A DNA stretch of 64,000 nt from Bog-756 sp052326605 (GCA_052326605.1 JBKQMB010000095.1:124001-188000); one strand, 5' to 3'; positions 1-9,179 are shown, numbered from the stretch's first letter. The notes: generated by a model not told the origin, from the sequence alone. Numbers and translations: made by a program.

Positions 1-424
1 GAAGACACAGCAGGCCCAGGTCAACCAGCTGCTCGGCCTGGTCTACGTGCTGCTCGCGCTCGCCGTCCTCGTGGCGCTCATCGGGATCGTCAACACCCTC
101 ATGCTGTCGGTCTTCGAGCGCACCCACGAGATCGGCCTCCTGCGGGCCGTCGGCATGAGGCGACGACAGGTGCGATCGATGATCCGGTCCGAGGCGGTCA
201 TCCTGTCGGTGTTCGGCGCCCTCATCGGCGTCGCCATCGGAACCGTGCTCGGCGTCGCCTTCGCCGCGTCGCTCAAGCAACAGGGCATCACCGACATCGT
301 CGTCCCCTTCACCAGCCTGGTCTTGTTCCTCGTCCTCGCAGCCCTTCTCGGGCTGGGTGCCGCATCATGGCCGGCCCGGCGGGCGGCGAGGCTCGACGTG
401 CTCGCAGCCATCGCCGCCGAGTAG
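1..424 (+). CDS. FtsX/MacB-like ABC transporter permease, C-terminal part
   Basis: The frame is open from base 2, so the 5' end lies outside the window. About 140 residues remain: two to three hydrophobic segments around a conserved loop (ERTHEIGLLRAVGMRRRQVR) that is the signature of the FtsX-like permease C-terminal domain in MacB/LolC-type exporters, followed by a last membrane span and the usual terminal PARRAARLD motif. Such permeases pair with an ATPase, normally encoded just upstream, to move lipoproteins, peptides or antibiotics across or out of the membrane. The substrate cannot be told from this fragment. Confidence 0.9.
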   Translation, partial: KTQQAQVNQLLGLVYVLLALAVLVALIGIVNTLMLSVFERTHEIGLLRAVGMRRRQVRSMIRSEAVILSVFGALIGVAIGTVLGVAFAASLKQQGITDIVVPFTSLVLFLVLAALLGLGAASWPARRAARLDVLAAIAAE

Positions 425-498
425 GCGCCGGCGGGCGCTCGCCGGCGCCACCGCCCGGTCGGACCGCAGGGGGCCACATCCTCTGGCAGAATCCCTGC

Positions 499-954
499 GT
501 GTACATCTCCGCCAAAGTCGATTATGCCGTGCGCGCCCTCTGCACCCTGGCCGACGCCGACGGGCACCCGGTGACGGCCGAGTCGTTGGCGCACTCACAG
601 TCGCTCCCTGCCAAGTTCCTCGAGAGCATCCTCAACGACATGCGGCGTGCCGGCCTCTTGCTGAGCCAGCGTGGCGCCGACGGTGGCTACCGTCTGTCGC
701 GCCCGGCCTCCGACATCTCGGTGGCCGACGTCATCCGGCCCCTCGACGGACCTCTGGCCGAGGTGCGCGGGCTGCGCCCGGAGGCGACCAGTTACGAGGG
801 GGCGGCCGAGCACCTCCAGGACGTCTGGGTGGCGGTGCGGGCCAGCCTGCGCTCGGTACTCGAGCAGGTGACCATTGCCGACATCGTCTCGGGGCAACTC
901 CCCAAGTCGGTGCAGAAGCTGACCACCGATCCGGACGCCTGGCTGTCGCACTGA
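499..954 (+). CDS. Rrf2-family transcriptional regulator
   Basis: A 151-residue protein from a GTG start (VYISAKVDYAVRALC), the family's standard N-terminus; the frame runs further upstream but that part has no family likeness. It has the winged helix with recognition region (AKFLESILNDMRRAG) and the wing GADGGYRLSRP. The three-cysteine Fe-S binding cluster of IscR/NsrR is absent; the only Cys is near residue 15, so this member probably does not hold a cluster in the usual way. It lies between a permease and a drug-type exporter, both on the same strand, and might control the latter, but no operator was identified. Confidence 0.85.
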   Translation: MYISAKVDYAVRALCTLADADGHPVTAESLAHSQSLPAKFLESILNDMRRAGLLLSQRGADGGYRLSRPASDISVADVIRPLDGPLAEVRGLRPEATSYEGAAEHLQDVWVAVRASLRSVLEQVTIADIVSGQLPKSVQKLTTDPDAWLSH

Positions 955-1005
955 CCACCGGCGGCGCGTGCGCCGCCCGAATCGCCCGGGCCCGCCGGCC
1001 CTACG

Positions 1006-2613
1006 ATGAGCTTCATGGATTCTCACTCGGACGACCGGCGCGCCACGTCGCCGGTCGGAGGGGGGACGACCTCCCGGGACGATGAGGACCAGGTGGCCGT
1101 CGACCGGTCGGCAGCGGAGATGCTCCACCTGCAGAGGACCGACACGATCATCCTGGTCATCGTCTGCCTGGCGCAGTTCATGGTGGTGCTGGACGTCTCC
1201 ATCGTCAACGTGGCCCTCCCCTCCATCCAGAAGGACCTCGGGTTCAGCGCCGCCAGCCTCCAGTGGGTGGTGACCGCCTACGCGCTGACCTTCGGCGGAC
1301 TGCTGCTGCTGGGTGGCCGGCTGGCCGACCTGTTCGGACGTCGCCGCATCTACCTGCTGGGGCTGGCCCTGTTCACCGGGGCCAGCCTGCTCGGTGGCTT
1401 CGCCAGCAACCAGGCGACCCTCATCGCCGCCCGGTCGCTGCAAGGCGTGGGTGCCGCCGTCCTGTCGCCGGCCACCCTCACCATCCTGACGGTCACCTTC
1501 ACCGAGCACCGCGCCCGGGCCCGGGCCCTCGGGGTGTGGAGCGCCGTGGCCGCCGGAGGCGGTGCCGCCGGGGCGCTCTTCGGAGGGATCCTCACCCAGT
1601 ACCTGTCGTGGCGCTGGATCCTCTTCGTCAACGTCCCCATCGGCGTCGCCTTGTTCCTCTTCGCCCGCCTCTACCTGGTCGAGTCACGGGCCGGAGGCCC
1701 GCGCCGGCGCCTCGACGTGGCCGGCTCCGTCACGGTGACCGCGGGCCTCATGGCCCTGGTGTACGCCATCGTCCACACCGACGAGGTTGCATGGGGTTCG
1801 CGGTCGACCGTCCTGGCCCTGTCCGTTGCCGCCCTCCTGCTCGGAGCGTTCGTACTGATCGAGGCGAAGCTGGCCGACCATCCCCTGGTTCCCCTCCGCC
1901 TGTTCCGATCCCGCGCGGTGACCGGGGCCGACCTGGTCATGTTCTGCTTCGGGGCCTCCATGTTCTCCATGTGGTTCTTCCTCTCGCTCTACCTCCAGCA
2001 GGTGCTCGGCTTCGACCCGGTGCTCACCGGTATCAGCTTCCTGCCGCAGACCGCGGCCATCGCCATCGGGGCCACCATCAGCGGCCGCCTCGCCCCGAGG
2101 CTCGGCCCACGCAACGTCCTGATCGTCGGCTCCCTCCTCGCCGCCGGCGGACTCTACTGGTTGTCGCTCATTCAGATCGGGGACGGCTACTGGCCCGGCG
2201 TCTGCATAGGGGGGATCCTCAGCACCTTCGGCATGGGGCTGGCCTTCACCCCGATCGCCCTGTCCGCCACCGGCGGCGTCCGCCGGGAGGAGGCCGGCCT
2301 GGCGTCGGGCCTGGTCAACAGCAGCAGGCAGATCGGGGCGTCGGTGGGGTTGGCCGTCCTGTCCACCGTGGCCGCCTCCCGTATCACCTCGCTGCTCCAC
2401 GGTAAGGCGGTGACCCCGGAGCTCCGGCGGGCCGCCATGACCAGCGCGTACGCCCACGGCTTCCTCATCGCCTCGGTCATCGCCCTGGCCGGCGGGTTCC
2501 TGGCCCTGATCATCCCGGGCCACCCGTCATCTGCCCCCGCGTCGCCGGTTGCCACGGCGGCGTCCGGCGACGGCGGGGCTCCCGCCGACGTGCCCACGGC
2601 CGCCGAGCGCTGA
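1006..2613 (+). CDS. MFS efflux pump, DHA2 (EmrB/QacA) type
   Basis: A 535-residue integral membrane protein, the length of 14-span DHA2 drug:proton antiporters. After a polar N-terminus of about 40 residues come the family motif DVSIVNVALPSIQ in the first span, motif A (GGRLADLFGRRR) in the loop between spans 2 and 3 and a motif C-like glycine-rich region (AAGGGAAGALFGG). It should export hydrophobic or cationic drugs using the proton gradient; the substrate is not predictable. The start could be ATG 1006 or ATG 1015; neither has a clear Shine-Dalgarno sequence. It converges on the yihY-like gene with only 13 bases between. Confidence 0.9.
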   Translation: MSFMDSHSDDRRATSPVGGGTTSRDDEDQVAVDRSAAEMLHLQRTDTIILVIVCLAQFMVVLDVSIVNVALPSIQKDLGFSAASLQWVVTAYALTFGGLLLLGGRLADLFGRRRIYLLGLALFTGASLLGGFASNQATLIAARSLQGVGAAVLSPATLTILTVTFTEHRARARALGVWSAVAAGGGAAGALFGGILTQYLSWRWILFVNVPIGVALFLFARLYLVESRAGGPRRRLDVAGSVTVTAGLMALVYAIVHTDEVAWGSRSTVLALSVAALLLGAFVLIEAKLADHPLVPLRLFRSRAVTGADLVMFCFGASMFSMWFFLSLYLQQVLGFDPVLTGISFLPQTAAIAIGATISGRLAPRLGPRNVLIVGSLLAAGGLYWLSLIQIGDGYWPGVCIGGILSTFGMGLAFTPIALSATGGVRREEAGLASGLVNSSRQIGASVGLAVLSTVAASRITSLLHGKAVTPELRRAAMTSAYAHGFLIASVIALAGGFLALIIPGHPSSAPASPVATAASGDGGAPADVPTAAER

Positions 2614-2626
2614 GCGGTTCCGGCCG

Positions 2627-3712
2627 CTAGCTCTTCCCTCCCCGGGTGGCCGTGGCCGGGGCCGGAGTGGCGACCTCCCCCGTACCCCCGTCCCTGTCCC
2701 CGTCACCGGCCGTCCGGTCTCCCTGGCCGCCGCTGCCGCCGGCGCCATCGAGAACGCCATCGACGCGGCCCGGACGGTTCCGGGCGCGGCGGAACGAGCG
2801 GGGCCACTGGTGCCGGGCCAGCACCACGTCGAACTCGGCGGCGTAGACCGTCACCATGGCGCCGAGGGCGATCCACCAGATCAGCCCGAGCACCGTGGCG
2901 AACGTCCCGTACAGGTTGGACAGGTGCCGGAGCTGATGGCTCACCAGCTGGGCGCCGGCGAACTGCAGCAGTGTCCATCCCACTCCCCCGAAGACGGCAC
3001 CGGGCCACAGGCGGCCGGCGTCCTCGGGCAACCGCACCAGGATGGCGAAGGCGCACCAGTACATGGCGATGTTGACGACCAGCGAGAGGGCCAGGCCGAT
3101 CCAGGCCGAGAAGCTGCCCAGCTGCCCGAAGGCCCCGAGGCCGGCCAGGGCGCCGCCCCCGAGGAACCCGACCCCCAGGATGACCAGGAACCCGCCGGCA
3201 CGCGGGATCCAGTGCCAGAAGTCGGGGAGCTCGTCACGGTCGACACCCCACACCACGGCCATCATCACCTGCGAGCTCCGGCTGAGACGCATGCTCCCGT
3301 ACAGCAGCCACACCAGTCCGACCACCAGGGCCACGACGTTTTCCGTGGACAGCTGGTGCACGTTCTGGCGCAGGTCGGGGCCGAGCACGGGGAACTGCCG
3401 GAGCGCCGAGTCGATGATCTCGTTCTGCACCGATGGGTGGCCGTGCAGGAAGATCCCCACCAGAGTGAGGAGCACCAGCAGCATCGGGAACACGGCGAGG
3501 AAGGCGGAGTGGGAGATCTGGCCGGCCAGGCGACCCGCCTGATCGTCGGAGTACTTGCGGACCACCGCACTCGGGACCGCGCCGGCCCAGTGCCGCTGTT
3601 GGAAGGCGTCGATGCCATCGACCATCGCCTCGACGCGCTCCCGGATGCGCCCCCACAGGCGGGCGAGGAGCGCCCCCTGCCGGCTCCACCGCTCACCCAT
3701 CGTCGCGGTCAC
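2627..3712 (-). CDS. YihY/BrkB-family inner membrane protein
   Basis: A 361-residue protein with about six membrane spans and the family pattern (GRLAGQISHSAFLAVFPMLL near the first span, WLLYGSMRLSRSSQVMMAVVWG in the middle, GLIWWIALGAMVTVYAAEFD near the end). YihY proteins were once called RNase BN; that activity belongs to another protein, and their role, possibly transport, is unknown. The C-terminal 50 residues are low-complexity Gly/Asp/Arg. The GTG start overlaps the stop of the upstream acyl-CoA ligase gene (GTGA), so it is the third gene of the thioesterase-ligase operon. An in-frame ATG four codons later is an alternative start. Confidence 0.85.
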   Translation of the reverse strand: MTATMGERWSRQGALLARLWGRIRERVEAMVDGIDAFQQRHWAGAVPSAVVRKYSDDQAGRLAGQISHSAFLAVFPMLLVLLTLVGIFLHGHPSVQNEIIDSALRQFPVLGPDLRQNVHQLSTENVVALVVGLVWLLYGSMRLSRSSQVMMAVVWGVDRDELPDFWHWIPRAGGFLVILGVGFLGGGALAGLGAFGQLGSFSAWIGLALSLVVNIAMYWCAFAILVRLPEDAGRLWPGAVFGGVGWTLLQFAGAQLVSHQLRHLSNLYGTFATVLGLIWWIALGAMVTVYAAEFDVVLARHQWPRSFRRARNRPGRVDGVLDGAGGSGGQGDRTAGDGDRDGGTGEVATPAPATATRGGKS

Positions 3713-5397
3713 CCATCGATGAGTCCCTCACGGCCGTGCCGGCCGAACTCGGCTCGGAGCCCGTTGCGGCCGTCCTCGTCCAGGAGGATGTAGCCGAAGG
3801 TCGGACCGGTCCGAAGGAAGACGGGCTCGTCCCCCCGCCACCATCCCGCTCGGCGGAGCGGCTCCTTGGTCACCTTGCCGCTCGCCGTCTGGGGAAGGGC
3901 GACGGTGACGCGGACGAACGCCGGCGTCCACTTGGTGCCCAGATCGGGCTGTGAGGCCAGGAAGAGCGCGAACGACCGGGGGTCGAACCGGCGGCCCGGC
4001 AACAGTTCGACGGCAGCCATCACCTGATCCCCCGAACGGGGGTCGGGCACCGCGTACACCGCCACCGCTGCCGCATCTCCGAAGCGCACCAGCACCCGCT
4101 CGATGGGGCCGGCGGCCAGGTTCTCCGAATCCACCCGCATCCAGTCGCCACGGCGGCCGGCGAAGTAGAAGAAACCGGCCACGTCGCGGTAGGCGAGGTC
4201 GCCGGTCCAGTACCACCCGTGCCGGGTCCGCTCGGCGGTGGCCCCGTCGTCGCCGTAGTACCCCTCGAACCGGCCGATTCCCGAGCGGTTCACGATCTCA
4301 CCGACGACGGCGTCCCCGTCGACCAGGCGTCCGGCATCGTCGAGGTGGACGGGCGGGCACTCCTCCAGCGTCCCGGGATCGACGATGGCCACGTCGCCGA
4401 TCGGCCGGCCGAGCGAGCCGACCGGGGTGTCTGGGCCCCGGGTGATGGCCACTCCCCCCTCGCTGGAGCCGTACCCCTCGGTCAGCATGCAGCCGAAACG
4501 CTCCTCGAACGCCGCAAGATCGGCAACCGAGGCCTCGGTCCCGAAGCCGCGCCTCAGGGTGGTGGTGGCATCGCGGGCCGACGGCGGTGTGTCCAGGATG
4601 TACGCCAGCGCCTTGCCCACATAGGTGAAGGTGGTCGCCCCGTGCCGGCGGACGTCGCCGAGGAAGCCCGACGCACTGAACCGCCGGGCCAGCGCCACGG
4701 TGGCCCCGACCACCAGGGAGGGGGCCCACAGCGCCATCAACGCATTGCCGTGGAACAACGGCATGGTGCAGTAGGCCACGTCGTCCCGCTCGAAACCGTA
4801 CGCCTCCGCGGAGCGCATGCCGATGGAGGCCAGCCGCCCCTGCGTGCAGCGGACCGCCTTCGGTGTGCCGGTGGTCCCCGAGGTGAACAGCAACAAGAAC
4901 AGGTCAGCGGGGACGGGGTCTGCGTCGGCCACGATGGCCTGCGGGTCGGCGCCCTCGTGCTGTTCCAGCAGGAGCGGGTAGGCCGCACTGTCGATCCTGA
5001 GGACCCGGTCGGCCGCCACGCCGAAGGAGAGCCCGTCGAGCAGTTGCGCTCCCTCTGCATCGGTGACGACGAGCCGGCAGTCGGTGCGGAGGATGTCACC
5101 AGCCAGCTCATCACCCCTCCGGGTCGGGTTGATGCCCACCACGACGGCGCCGGCCAGGGCCGCCGCTCCCAACCAGAAGAGGTACTCGGGCACATTGCCG
5201 AGCAGGATGCCGACGTGGGGCGGCCCGGCGCCGCCCATCGATCGGAGCAGCGAGGCCCGGACGGCGCCGGCCGACACGACCTGGCGCCAGCTCCACACCT
5301 GGTCCTCGAAGCGAAGTCCCGGGTGGTCGTCGGCGGCCAGGGCCTCCAGCAGCCCGGCGACAGACGGGTCGCCATCGGCACCGTTCGACCGCGGCAT
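3709..5397 (-). CDS. Acyl-CoA synthetase / AMP-dependent ligase (FadD17/FATP-like)
   Basis: A 562-residue adenylate-forming enzyme that would activate a carboxylic acid to its CoA thioester. The P-loop LLLFTSGTTGTPKAVRC sits near residue 190, TEGYGSSEGGVAI in mid-protein is the A5 motif, YWTGDLAYRD is A7, and SGKVTKEPLR near the C-terminus carries the catalytic Lys. The FYFAGRRGDWMRVDSENLA stretch resembles the FATP/FadD17 subgroup that handles long-chain or sterol-type acids. The ATG start lies one base into the stop of the thioesterase gene (TGATG), and its own stop overlaps the next gene, so the three genes are probably translationally coupled. The exact substrate is not known. Confidence 0.88.
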   Translation of the reverse strand: MPRSNGADGDPSVAGLLEALAADDHPGLRFEDQVWSWRQVVSAGAVRASLLRSMGGAGPPHVGILLGNVPEYLFWLGAAALAGAVVVGINPTRRGDELAGDILRTDCRLVVTDAEGAQLLDGLSFGVAADRVLRIDSAAYPLLLEQHEGADPQAIVADADPVPADLFLLLFTSGTTGTPKAVRCTQGRLASIGMRSAEAYGFERDDVAYCTMPLFHGNALMALWAPSLVVGATVALARRFSASGFLGDVRRHGATTFTYVGKALAYILDTPPSARDATTTLRRGFGTEASVADLAAFEERFGCMLTEGYGSSEGGVAITRGPDTPVGSLGRPIGDVAIVDPGTLEECPPVHLDDAGRLVDGDAVVGEIVNRSGIGRFEGYYGDDGATAERTRHGWYWTGDLAYRDVAGFFYFAGRRGDWMRVDSENLAAGPIERVLVRFGDAAAVAVYAVPDPRSGDQVMAAVELLPGRRFDPRSFALFLASQPDLGTKWTPAFVRVTVALPQTASGKVTKEPLRRAGWWRGDEPVFLRTGPTFGYILLDEDGRNGLRAEFGRHGREGLIDG

Positions 5398-6212
5398 CAC
5401 GTGGTCAACTCGACCAGCAGGTTCTGGACGGCACGGCCGATGCGACCGTGCCCGTCCCACAGCTCGGACTCGGTGGCGCCGATGCCCGGAGTGCCGAACC
5501 GGGTCCGGGACGAGAGGCACACCCACTCCCCCACCGGCGGGCGGTGGATCGAGACGGTGAGGTCGGGGTTGATGAAGCGGCTCGACCCGAAGTCGAGCTC
5601 CGCTCCGACCCCGTTGCCGAAGTCGGCTGCCGCCACCGCCCGCTGCCACGGGGACGGCTCCTCGCCCAGGACCACCGGGTAGCGAAGCCGGAACCAGGCC
5701 GTCGCCGGCCCCCGCTCACCGAAGCGGCCCTTCACGAACCGCAGCTCCATGCCCTCGCTGTGCAGGGCGCGGTAGCCCTCGACCCCGGTGGAGAGGAGGA
5801 CGCCGTGGCCGGGAGGTGCCGGTGCGTCGTCCTCGGGAACCGAGGGCACCGCGAGCTGGTCGTCGTGAGCCCTGCGGATGCGGAGCGCCCGCGCCCAGGC
5901 GACCTCCACACCGCCGGCCTCGACCACCGTGTCGATCAACTGCACCTTCCGGCCGGGCCTCGCCAGCGAACACCGCACCGAGAGCGGGGCCAGCGGCACC
6001 GGGCGGAGGAGCTCCACCGTGACCCGAACGAGTTGGAGTTCGTCCGCTCCGGCGTACTCCTCGATGCCGCGGGTGACGAGGGCGCCGACGGAGCCCCCGT
6101 GCAACGAGGTCGGTGACCACGGCCCCCGGGAGCGGTGGGTCGGAACGAAGTGGTCGCCGTCGGCAACGAACAGCGCCGGCGCCTCGTCGGTGCTGGACGA
6201 CGGGTCGGTCAT
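5397..6212 (-). CDS. Acyl-CoA thioesterase family (double hotdog)
   Basis: A 271-residue protein, the length of TesB-like double-hotdog thioesterases. Near residue 35 it has SLHGGSVGALVTRGIEE, the start of the first hotdog helix with the substrate-gate Gly-Gly, then RVTVELLRPVPLAPLSVR, a strand pair typical of actinobacterial thioesterases. The second hotdog contains AAADFGNGVGAELDF, where the Asp is in the usual catalytic region, and FINPDLTVSIHRPPVGEWVCL. It would hydrolyse acyl-CoA, which fits the coupled acyl-CoA ligase downstream. The frame continues upstream, but ATG 6212 is where family similarity starts and leaves space for a promoter divergent from the SRPBCC genes. Confidence 0.85.
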   Translation of the reverse strand: MTDPSSSTDEAPALFVADGDHFVPTHRSRGPWSPTSLHGGSVGALVTRGIEEYAGADELQLVRVTVELLRPVPLAPLSVRCSLARPGRKVQLIDTVVEAGGVEVAWARALRIRRAHDDQLAVPSVPEDDAPAPPGHGVLLSTGVEGYRALHSEGMELRFVKGRFGERGPATAWFRLRYPVVLGEEPSPWQRAVAAADFGNGVGAELDFGSSRFINPDLTVSIHRPPVGEWVCLSSRTRFGTPGIGATESELWDGHGRIGRAVQNLLVELTT

Positions 6213-6327
6213 GCCCCGCGACGCTACCGGTGGAGCAGCGGACCGGTACCGCCTACCATCTGGTCGGCACCAGAAGCCGCATGCCGGCACCGGTGGCCTT
6301 CGGAGACCGGCGAACACAGGGAGCACC

Positions 6328-6711
6328 ATGGGAACAGGCACGGCAGAGATCGACATCGACCGTCCGGCGGACGACGTGTGGGCGGTCGTCGGCGACTTCG
6401 GCGGCATCGCCGGATGGATGACCGGCATCGAGACCTGTCGGGTGGAGGGTGGGAGCCGGATCCTCGAGACCATGGGGATGACCATCACCGAGCAGCTGGT
6501 GTCCAGGGACGACGACGGGCGGGTGCTGACCTATTCGGTCATCGACGGCGCACCGGTCGAGCGCCACGAAGCGGTCATCACCGTGACGCCGACCGGGGAG
6601 ACCAGCCACGTGACCTGGCAGGTCGACGCCGTCCCCGACGAGATTGCCGATTTCATGACCTCCGTCTACCAGCAGTCCCTCGAGGCGCTGAAGGCCCACG
6701 TCGAGGCATGA
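6328..6711 (+). CDS. SRPBCC (START-like) family protein
   Basis: A 127-residue single-domain protein of the polyketide cyclase/START-like fold: IDRPADDVWAVVGDFGGIAGWM at the N-terminus is the classic first strand and helix, and the long C-terminal helix (DFMTSVYQQSLEALKAHVEA) closes the hydrophobic cavity. Such proteins bind small hydrophobic ligands or act as cyclases; the ligand here is unknown. The ATG follows a GGGAG-like ribosome site. Its stop overlaps the start of another SRPBCC gene, so both are made together, and they diverge from the acyl-CoA thioesterase operon. Confidence 0.85.
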   Translation: MGTGTAEIDIDRPADDVWAVVGDFGGIAGWMTGIETCRVEGGSRILETMGMTITEQLVSRDDDGRVLTYSVIDGAPVERHEAVITVTPTGETSHVTWQVDAVPDEIADFMTSVYQQSLEALKAHVEA

Positions 6712-7223
6712 CTTCCGAACGGGGCAGCGGGGGGTCGGTCGGCCCCCCTGGCCCGGGTCCGACCGGACGCCGGTCGTACCGGGTCCAGGCCCGTTCCTCG
6801 GCTCCGGTCGACCAGGTGTGGCCGCTGCTCGGTGAGGCCCGGCGATGGAAGGAGTGGTCGTTCCTCACCCGCACCGACCTGGAACGCACCGGGACCCCCG
6901 AGCCCGACGGCGTGGGCGCCGTGCGGCGCTTCACCCGGATGGGCGTCGGCTCGCGGGAAGAGGTCGTGGCCTGGGACCCGCCCCACCATCTCGCCTACTC
7001 GATCCTCTCGGGGTTCCCGGTCCGCCACTACCGGGCCGACGTCACCCTGGTGGCCGACGGTTCCGGCACACTGATCACCTGGGAGGGCACCTTCGACGAC
7101 AAGATCCCCGGCACCGGTCGCCTGCTGGTGGCCGTGATGCGTGCGTTGATCGGCCGCTTCGCCGACGGGGCGGCCCGCTACGCCGAGCAGATCCGACCAC
7201 TACCGAATGAGCAGCCGTCATGA
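6708..7223 (+). CDS. SRPBCC family protein, second copy
   Basis: A 171-residue protein, coupled to the preceding gene by an ATGA overlap. After a 20-residue Gly/Pro-rich lead it has the START-like fold: SSAPVDQVWPLLGEARRWKEW, a central RMGVGSREEVVAWDPPHHLAYSI, and a final helix. The VVAWDPP...LAYSI and DVTLVADGSGTLITWEGTF patterns match polyketide cyclase/dehydrase-type proteins found in mycobacteria. It shares fold but little sequence with its neighbour. Ligand and reaction are unknown; the nearby fatty-acid genes make a lipid ligand plausible. Confidence 0.82.
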   Translation: MTSERGSGGSVGPPGPGPTGRRSYRVQARSSAPVDQVWPLLGEARRWKEWSFLTRTDLERTGTPEPDGVGAVRRFTRMGVGSREEVVAWDPPHHLAYSILSGFPVRHYRADVTLVADGSGTLITWEGTFDDKIPGTGRLLVAVMRALIGRFADGAARYAEQIRPLPNEQPS

Positions 7224-7256
7224 CCGATGCAAACCCTGACCTCGGACAGCTCACCT

Positions 7257-8636
7257 TCAGCCGCCCGCCCGCTCGAGCCGGTGGGCACGGGCTTCCACCT
7301 GATGGCGGGCCTCGTCGACATCGACGGTGAGGCACCGCCCGGCCTCGACCACCTGACGCCCTCCCACCCAGACGTCGGTGACCAGGCGGCTCGAGGCCGA
7401 CCAGACCAGATGCTCGATCAACTGGGCATCTTCGAGCAGGGGGACGAACGCCGGGTCGTCGAGGGTCACCGCCAGCATGTCGGCCCTGGCCCCGACGGCC
7501 AGCACACCGAGGTCGGGTCGGCCGAGTGCGAGGCCTGCCCCCCTGGTGGCGAGATCGAGGGCGGTCGCAGCGGGGAGGGCGGCGGCGTCCCTCTCCCTGA
7601 TCCGGGCCAGCATGGCGGCCAACCGCATCTCCTCCCACAGGTCGAGATCGTTGTTGGAGGCCGGCCCGTCGGTCCCCAACCCCACCCGGGTGCCCTGGGC
7701 CAGGAGCTCGACCAAGGGCGCCATCCCCGACGCCAGCTTGGCGTTGCTCTGGGGGCAGTGGGCGACGGCCAGGTCGTAGGTGCGGTAGACGGCCAGGTCC
7801 TCGGTGGACAGCCAGATGCTGTGGGCGGCCAGCACCCGGCCGCCGAACACGCCCGCCTCCGCCAGGACGACGGGCACCGAGTCCCCGTGCTCGGCGACGA
7901 AGCGGATGCCCTCCTCCTCGGTCTCGGCCAGGTGGATGTGGAAGAGGGCGTCGAGCCGACGGGCCTCCCCGGCGACGTCGGCCAGTACCGGTACCGGCAC
8001 GGTGTAGGCGGCGTGCGGGGCGAACCCGACCTCGATGCGGTCGTCCTCCCCGTGGCGCCGAGCGTGGAAGTCGACGATCTCCGCGGTGCGGGCCTCCCAC
8101 CAGTCCTCGCCGGATGCCGTGTCTGCCGGGGTGGCCTTGCCGGGTAGCTGCAGCACTCCCGGGGTGATCACCGCGCGCGAGCCGGCGGCGAGCACGGCGT
8201 CGGCCAGCGCGTCCTCGAAGAAGTAGGCCTCGCAGGTGGTGGTGACCCCGAAGCACAGCAGCTCGGCGGTCGCCAGGGTCATCCCCCAGTACACGTCCTC
8301 CTCGGTGAGGTTGGCCTCACGCGGCCACAGCACGTCGTTCAGCCACCGGTGCAGCGACAGGTTCTCGCCGGTTCCGCGGAAGAGGGTCATCGGCGAATGG
8401 CAGTGCACGTTGACCAGACCGGGCAGCAGTGCTCCGTGCACGCGGATCTCCTGCACGTCCGTTGCATCCGGTGCCCCGTCGTCCACCGGGCCCACCGCGG
8501 TGATGATGCCGCCGGACACCTCTACGGTACCCGGCCGGAGGACCCTTCCTCCCTCGTCGCAGGGCACTACCGCATCGGCCACGTAGCGCATGACGCCGTC
8601 GTGCCCGCTGCGCCCCGCCATGAGCGCCGTCGTCAC
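7257..8636 (-). CDS. Amidohydrolase, MTA/SAH (5'-deoxyadenosine) deaminase type
   Basis: A 459-residue metal-dependent deaminase of the MtaD/TrzN group. Visible metal and active-site motifs in order are VNVHCHSPMTLFRG (HxH), FHIHLAETEEEGIRF (His and the acid/base Glu), LAAHSIWLS (His) and GLGTDGPASNNDLDLWEEM (metal Asp). Characterised members deaminate methylthioadenosine, S-adenosylhomocysteine or 5'-deoxyadenosine to the inosine forms. The GTG start at 8636 overlaps the rpiB stop (GTGA); in-frame ATGs at codons 6 and 16 are alternatives. It is the last gene of an operon with rpiB, hpnA and an HpnO-like aminotransferase, which suggests a nucleoside-linked substrate. Confidence 0.87.
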   Translation of the reverse strand: MTTALMAGRSGHDGVMRYVADAVVPCDEGGRVLRPGTVEVSGGIITAVGPVDDGAPDATDVQEIRVHGALLPGLVNVHCHSPMTLFRGTGENLSLHRWLNDVLWPREANLTEEDVYWGMTLATAELLCFGVTTTCEAYFFEDALADAVLAAGSRAVITPGVLQLPGKATPADTASGEDWWEARTAEIVDFHARRHGEDDRIEVGFAPHAAYTVPVPVLADVAGEARRLDALFHIHLAETEEEGIRFVAEHGDSVPVVLAEAGVFGGRVLAAHSIWLSTEDLAVYRTYDLAVAHCPQSNAKLASGMAPLVELLAQGTRVGLGTDGPASNNDLDLWEEMRLAAMLARIRERDAAALPAATALDLATRGAGLALGRPDLGVLAVGARADMLAVTLDDPAFVPLLEDAQLIEHLVWSASSRLVTDVWVGGRQVVEAGRCLTVDVDEARHQVEARAHRLERAGG

Positions 8637-9112
8637 GTCGGCGTCGACGAGGGGCCGGAGCCCTGGGCCGACTCCTCGGCTTCGATCTCCGCCAACTCCT
8701 CGATGCGGGCGACGTGCCGCCCACCGTCGAAAGGGGTGGAGAGGAACACGTCGACGATCCCGAGTGCCAGCTCGGTGGCCACCACCCGCGCACCCAGCGA
8801 CAGCACGTTGGCGTCGTTGTGCCGTCGGGCCATGCGTGAGGTGTACTCGTCGTGGCAGAGGGCGGCCCTGACCCCATGGACCTTGTTGGCGGCGATCGCC
8901 TCCCCCTGCCCGCTCCCGCCGACGACGATCCCGAGGTCACCCTCACCCCGCACCACCCGGCGAGCCACATCTGCGCAGATCGGTGGGTAGTCGACCGCTT
9001 CCGTCGAGAAGGTCCCGACGTCCTCGACCTGGTGGCCGGCGGCGCGGAGGTGGCCTGCCACCGCGCCCTTGAGCACGAAGCCGGCGTGGTCCGACCCGAT
9101 CACGACGCGCAC
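8633..9112 (-). CDS. rpiB: Ribose-5-phosphate isomerase B-like protein
   Basis: A 159-residue protein with the RpiB core: RVVIGSDHAGFVLKG at the N-terminus, GDLGIVVGGSGQGEAIAANKVHGVRAAL for the phosphate-binding and catalytic loop, and HNDANVLSLGARV. The catalytic Cys of the E. coli enzyme is replaced as in the mycobacterial type, where the GxGxGE glutamate serves as base. It interconverts ribose 5-phosphate and ribulose 5-phosphate, or acts on a related aldose. The GTG at 9112 begins the conserved domain. An in-frame ATG at 9163 inside the neighbouring tandem repeat would add 17 residues and overlap the hpnA stop (ATGA). Confidence 0.88.
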   Translation of the reverse strand: MRVVIGSDHAGFVLKGAVAGHLRAAGHQVEDVGTFSTEAVDYPPICADVARRVVRGEGDLGIVVGGSGQGEAIAANKVHGVRAALCHDEYTSRMARRHNDANVLSLGARVVATELALGIVDVFLSTPFDGGRHVARIEELAEIEAEESAQGSGPSSTPT

Positions 9113-9123
9113 CGGGTGTCCCC

Positions 9124-9179
9124 GGGCTGCTTCATGACCCCCACCGGATCCGGGCTGCTTCATGACCCCCACCGGATCC
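9124..9179. repeat. Perfect 28-bp tandem duplication at the hpnA/rpiB junction
   Basis: Two identical adjacent copies of a 28-base unit, 9124-9151 and 9152-9179, followed by the first three bases of a third. The right copy holds the last codons and the stop of the hpnA-like gene; the left copy fills the gap before the GTG start of rpiB. On the coding strand each unit carries a G-rich Shine-Dalgarno-like run followed by GTCATGAAG. Because 28 is not a multiple of three, the ATG in the right copy is in frame with rpiB while the ATG in the left copy is not. Confidence 0.95.

Noticed and set aside
9124..9179. Attachment site or IS target duplication
   Set aside because: The two copies are adjacent with nothing between, so it is a simple tandem duplication.
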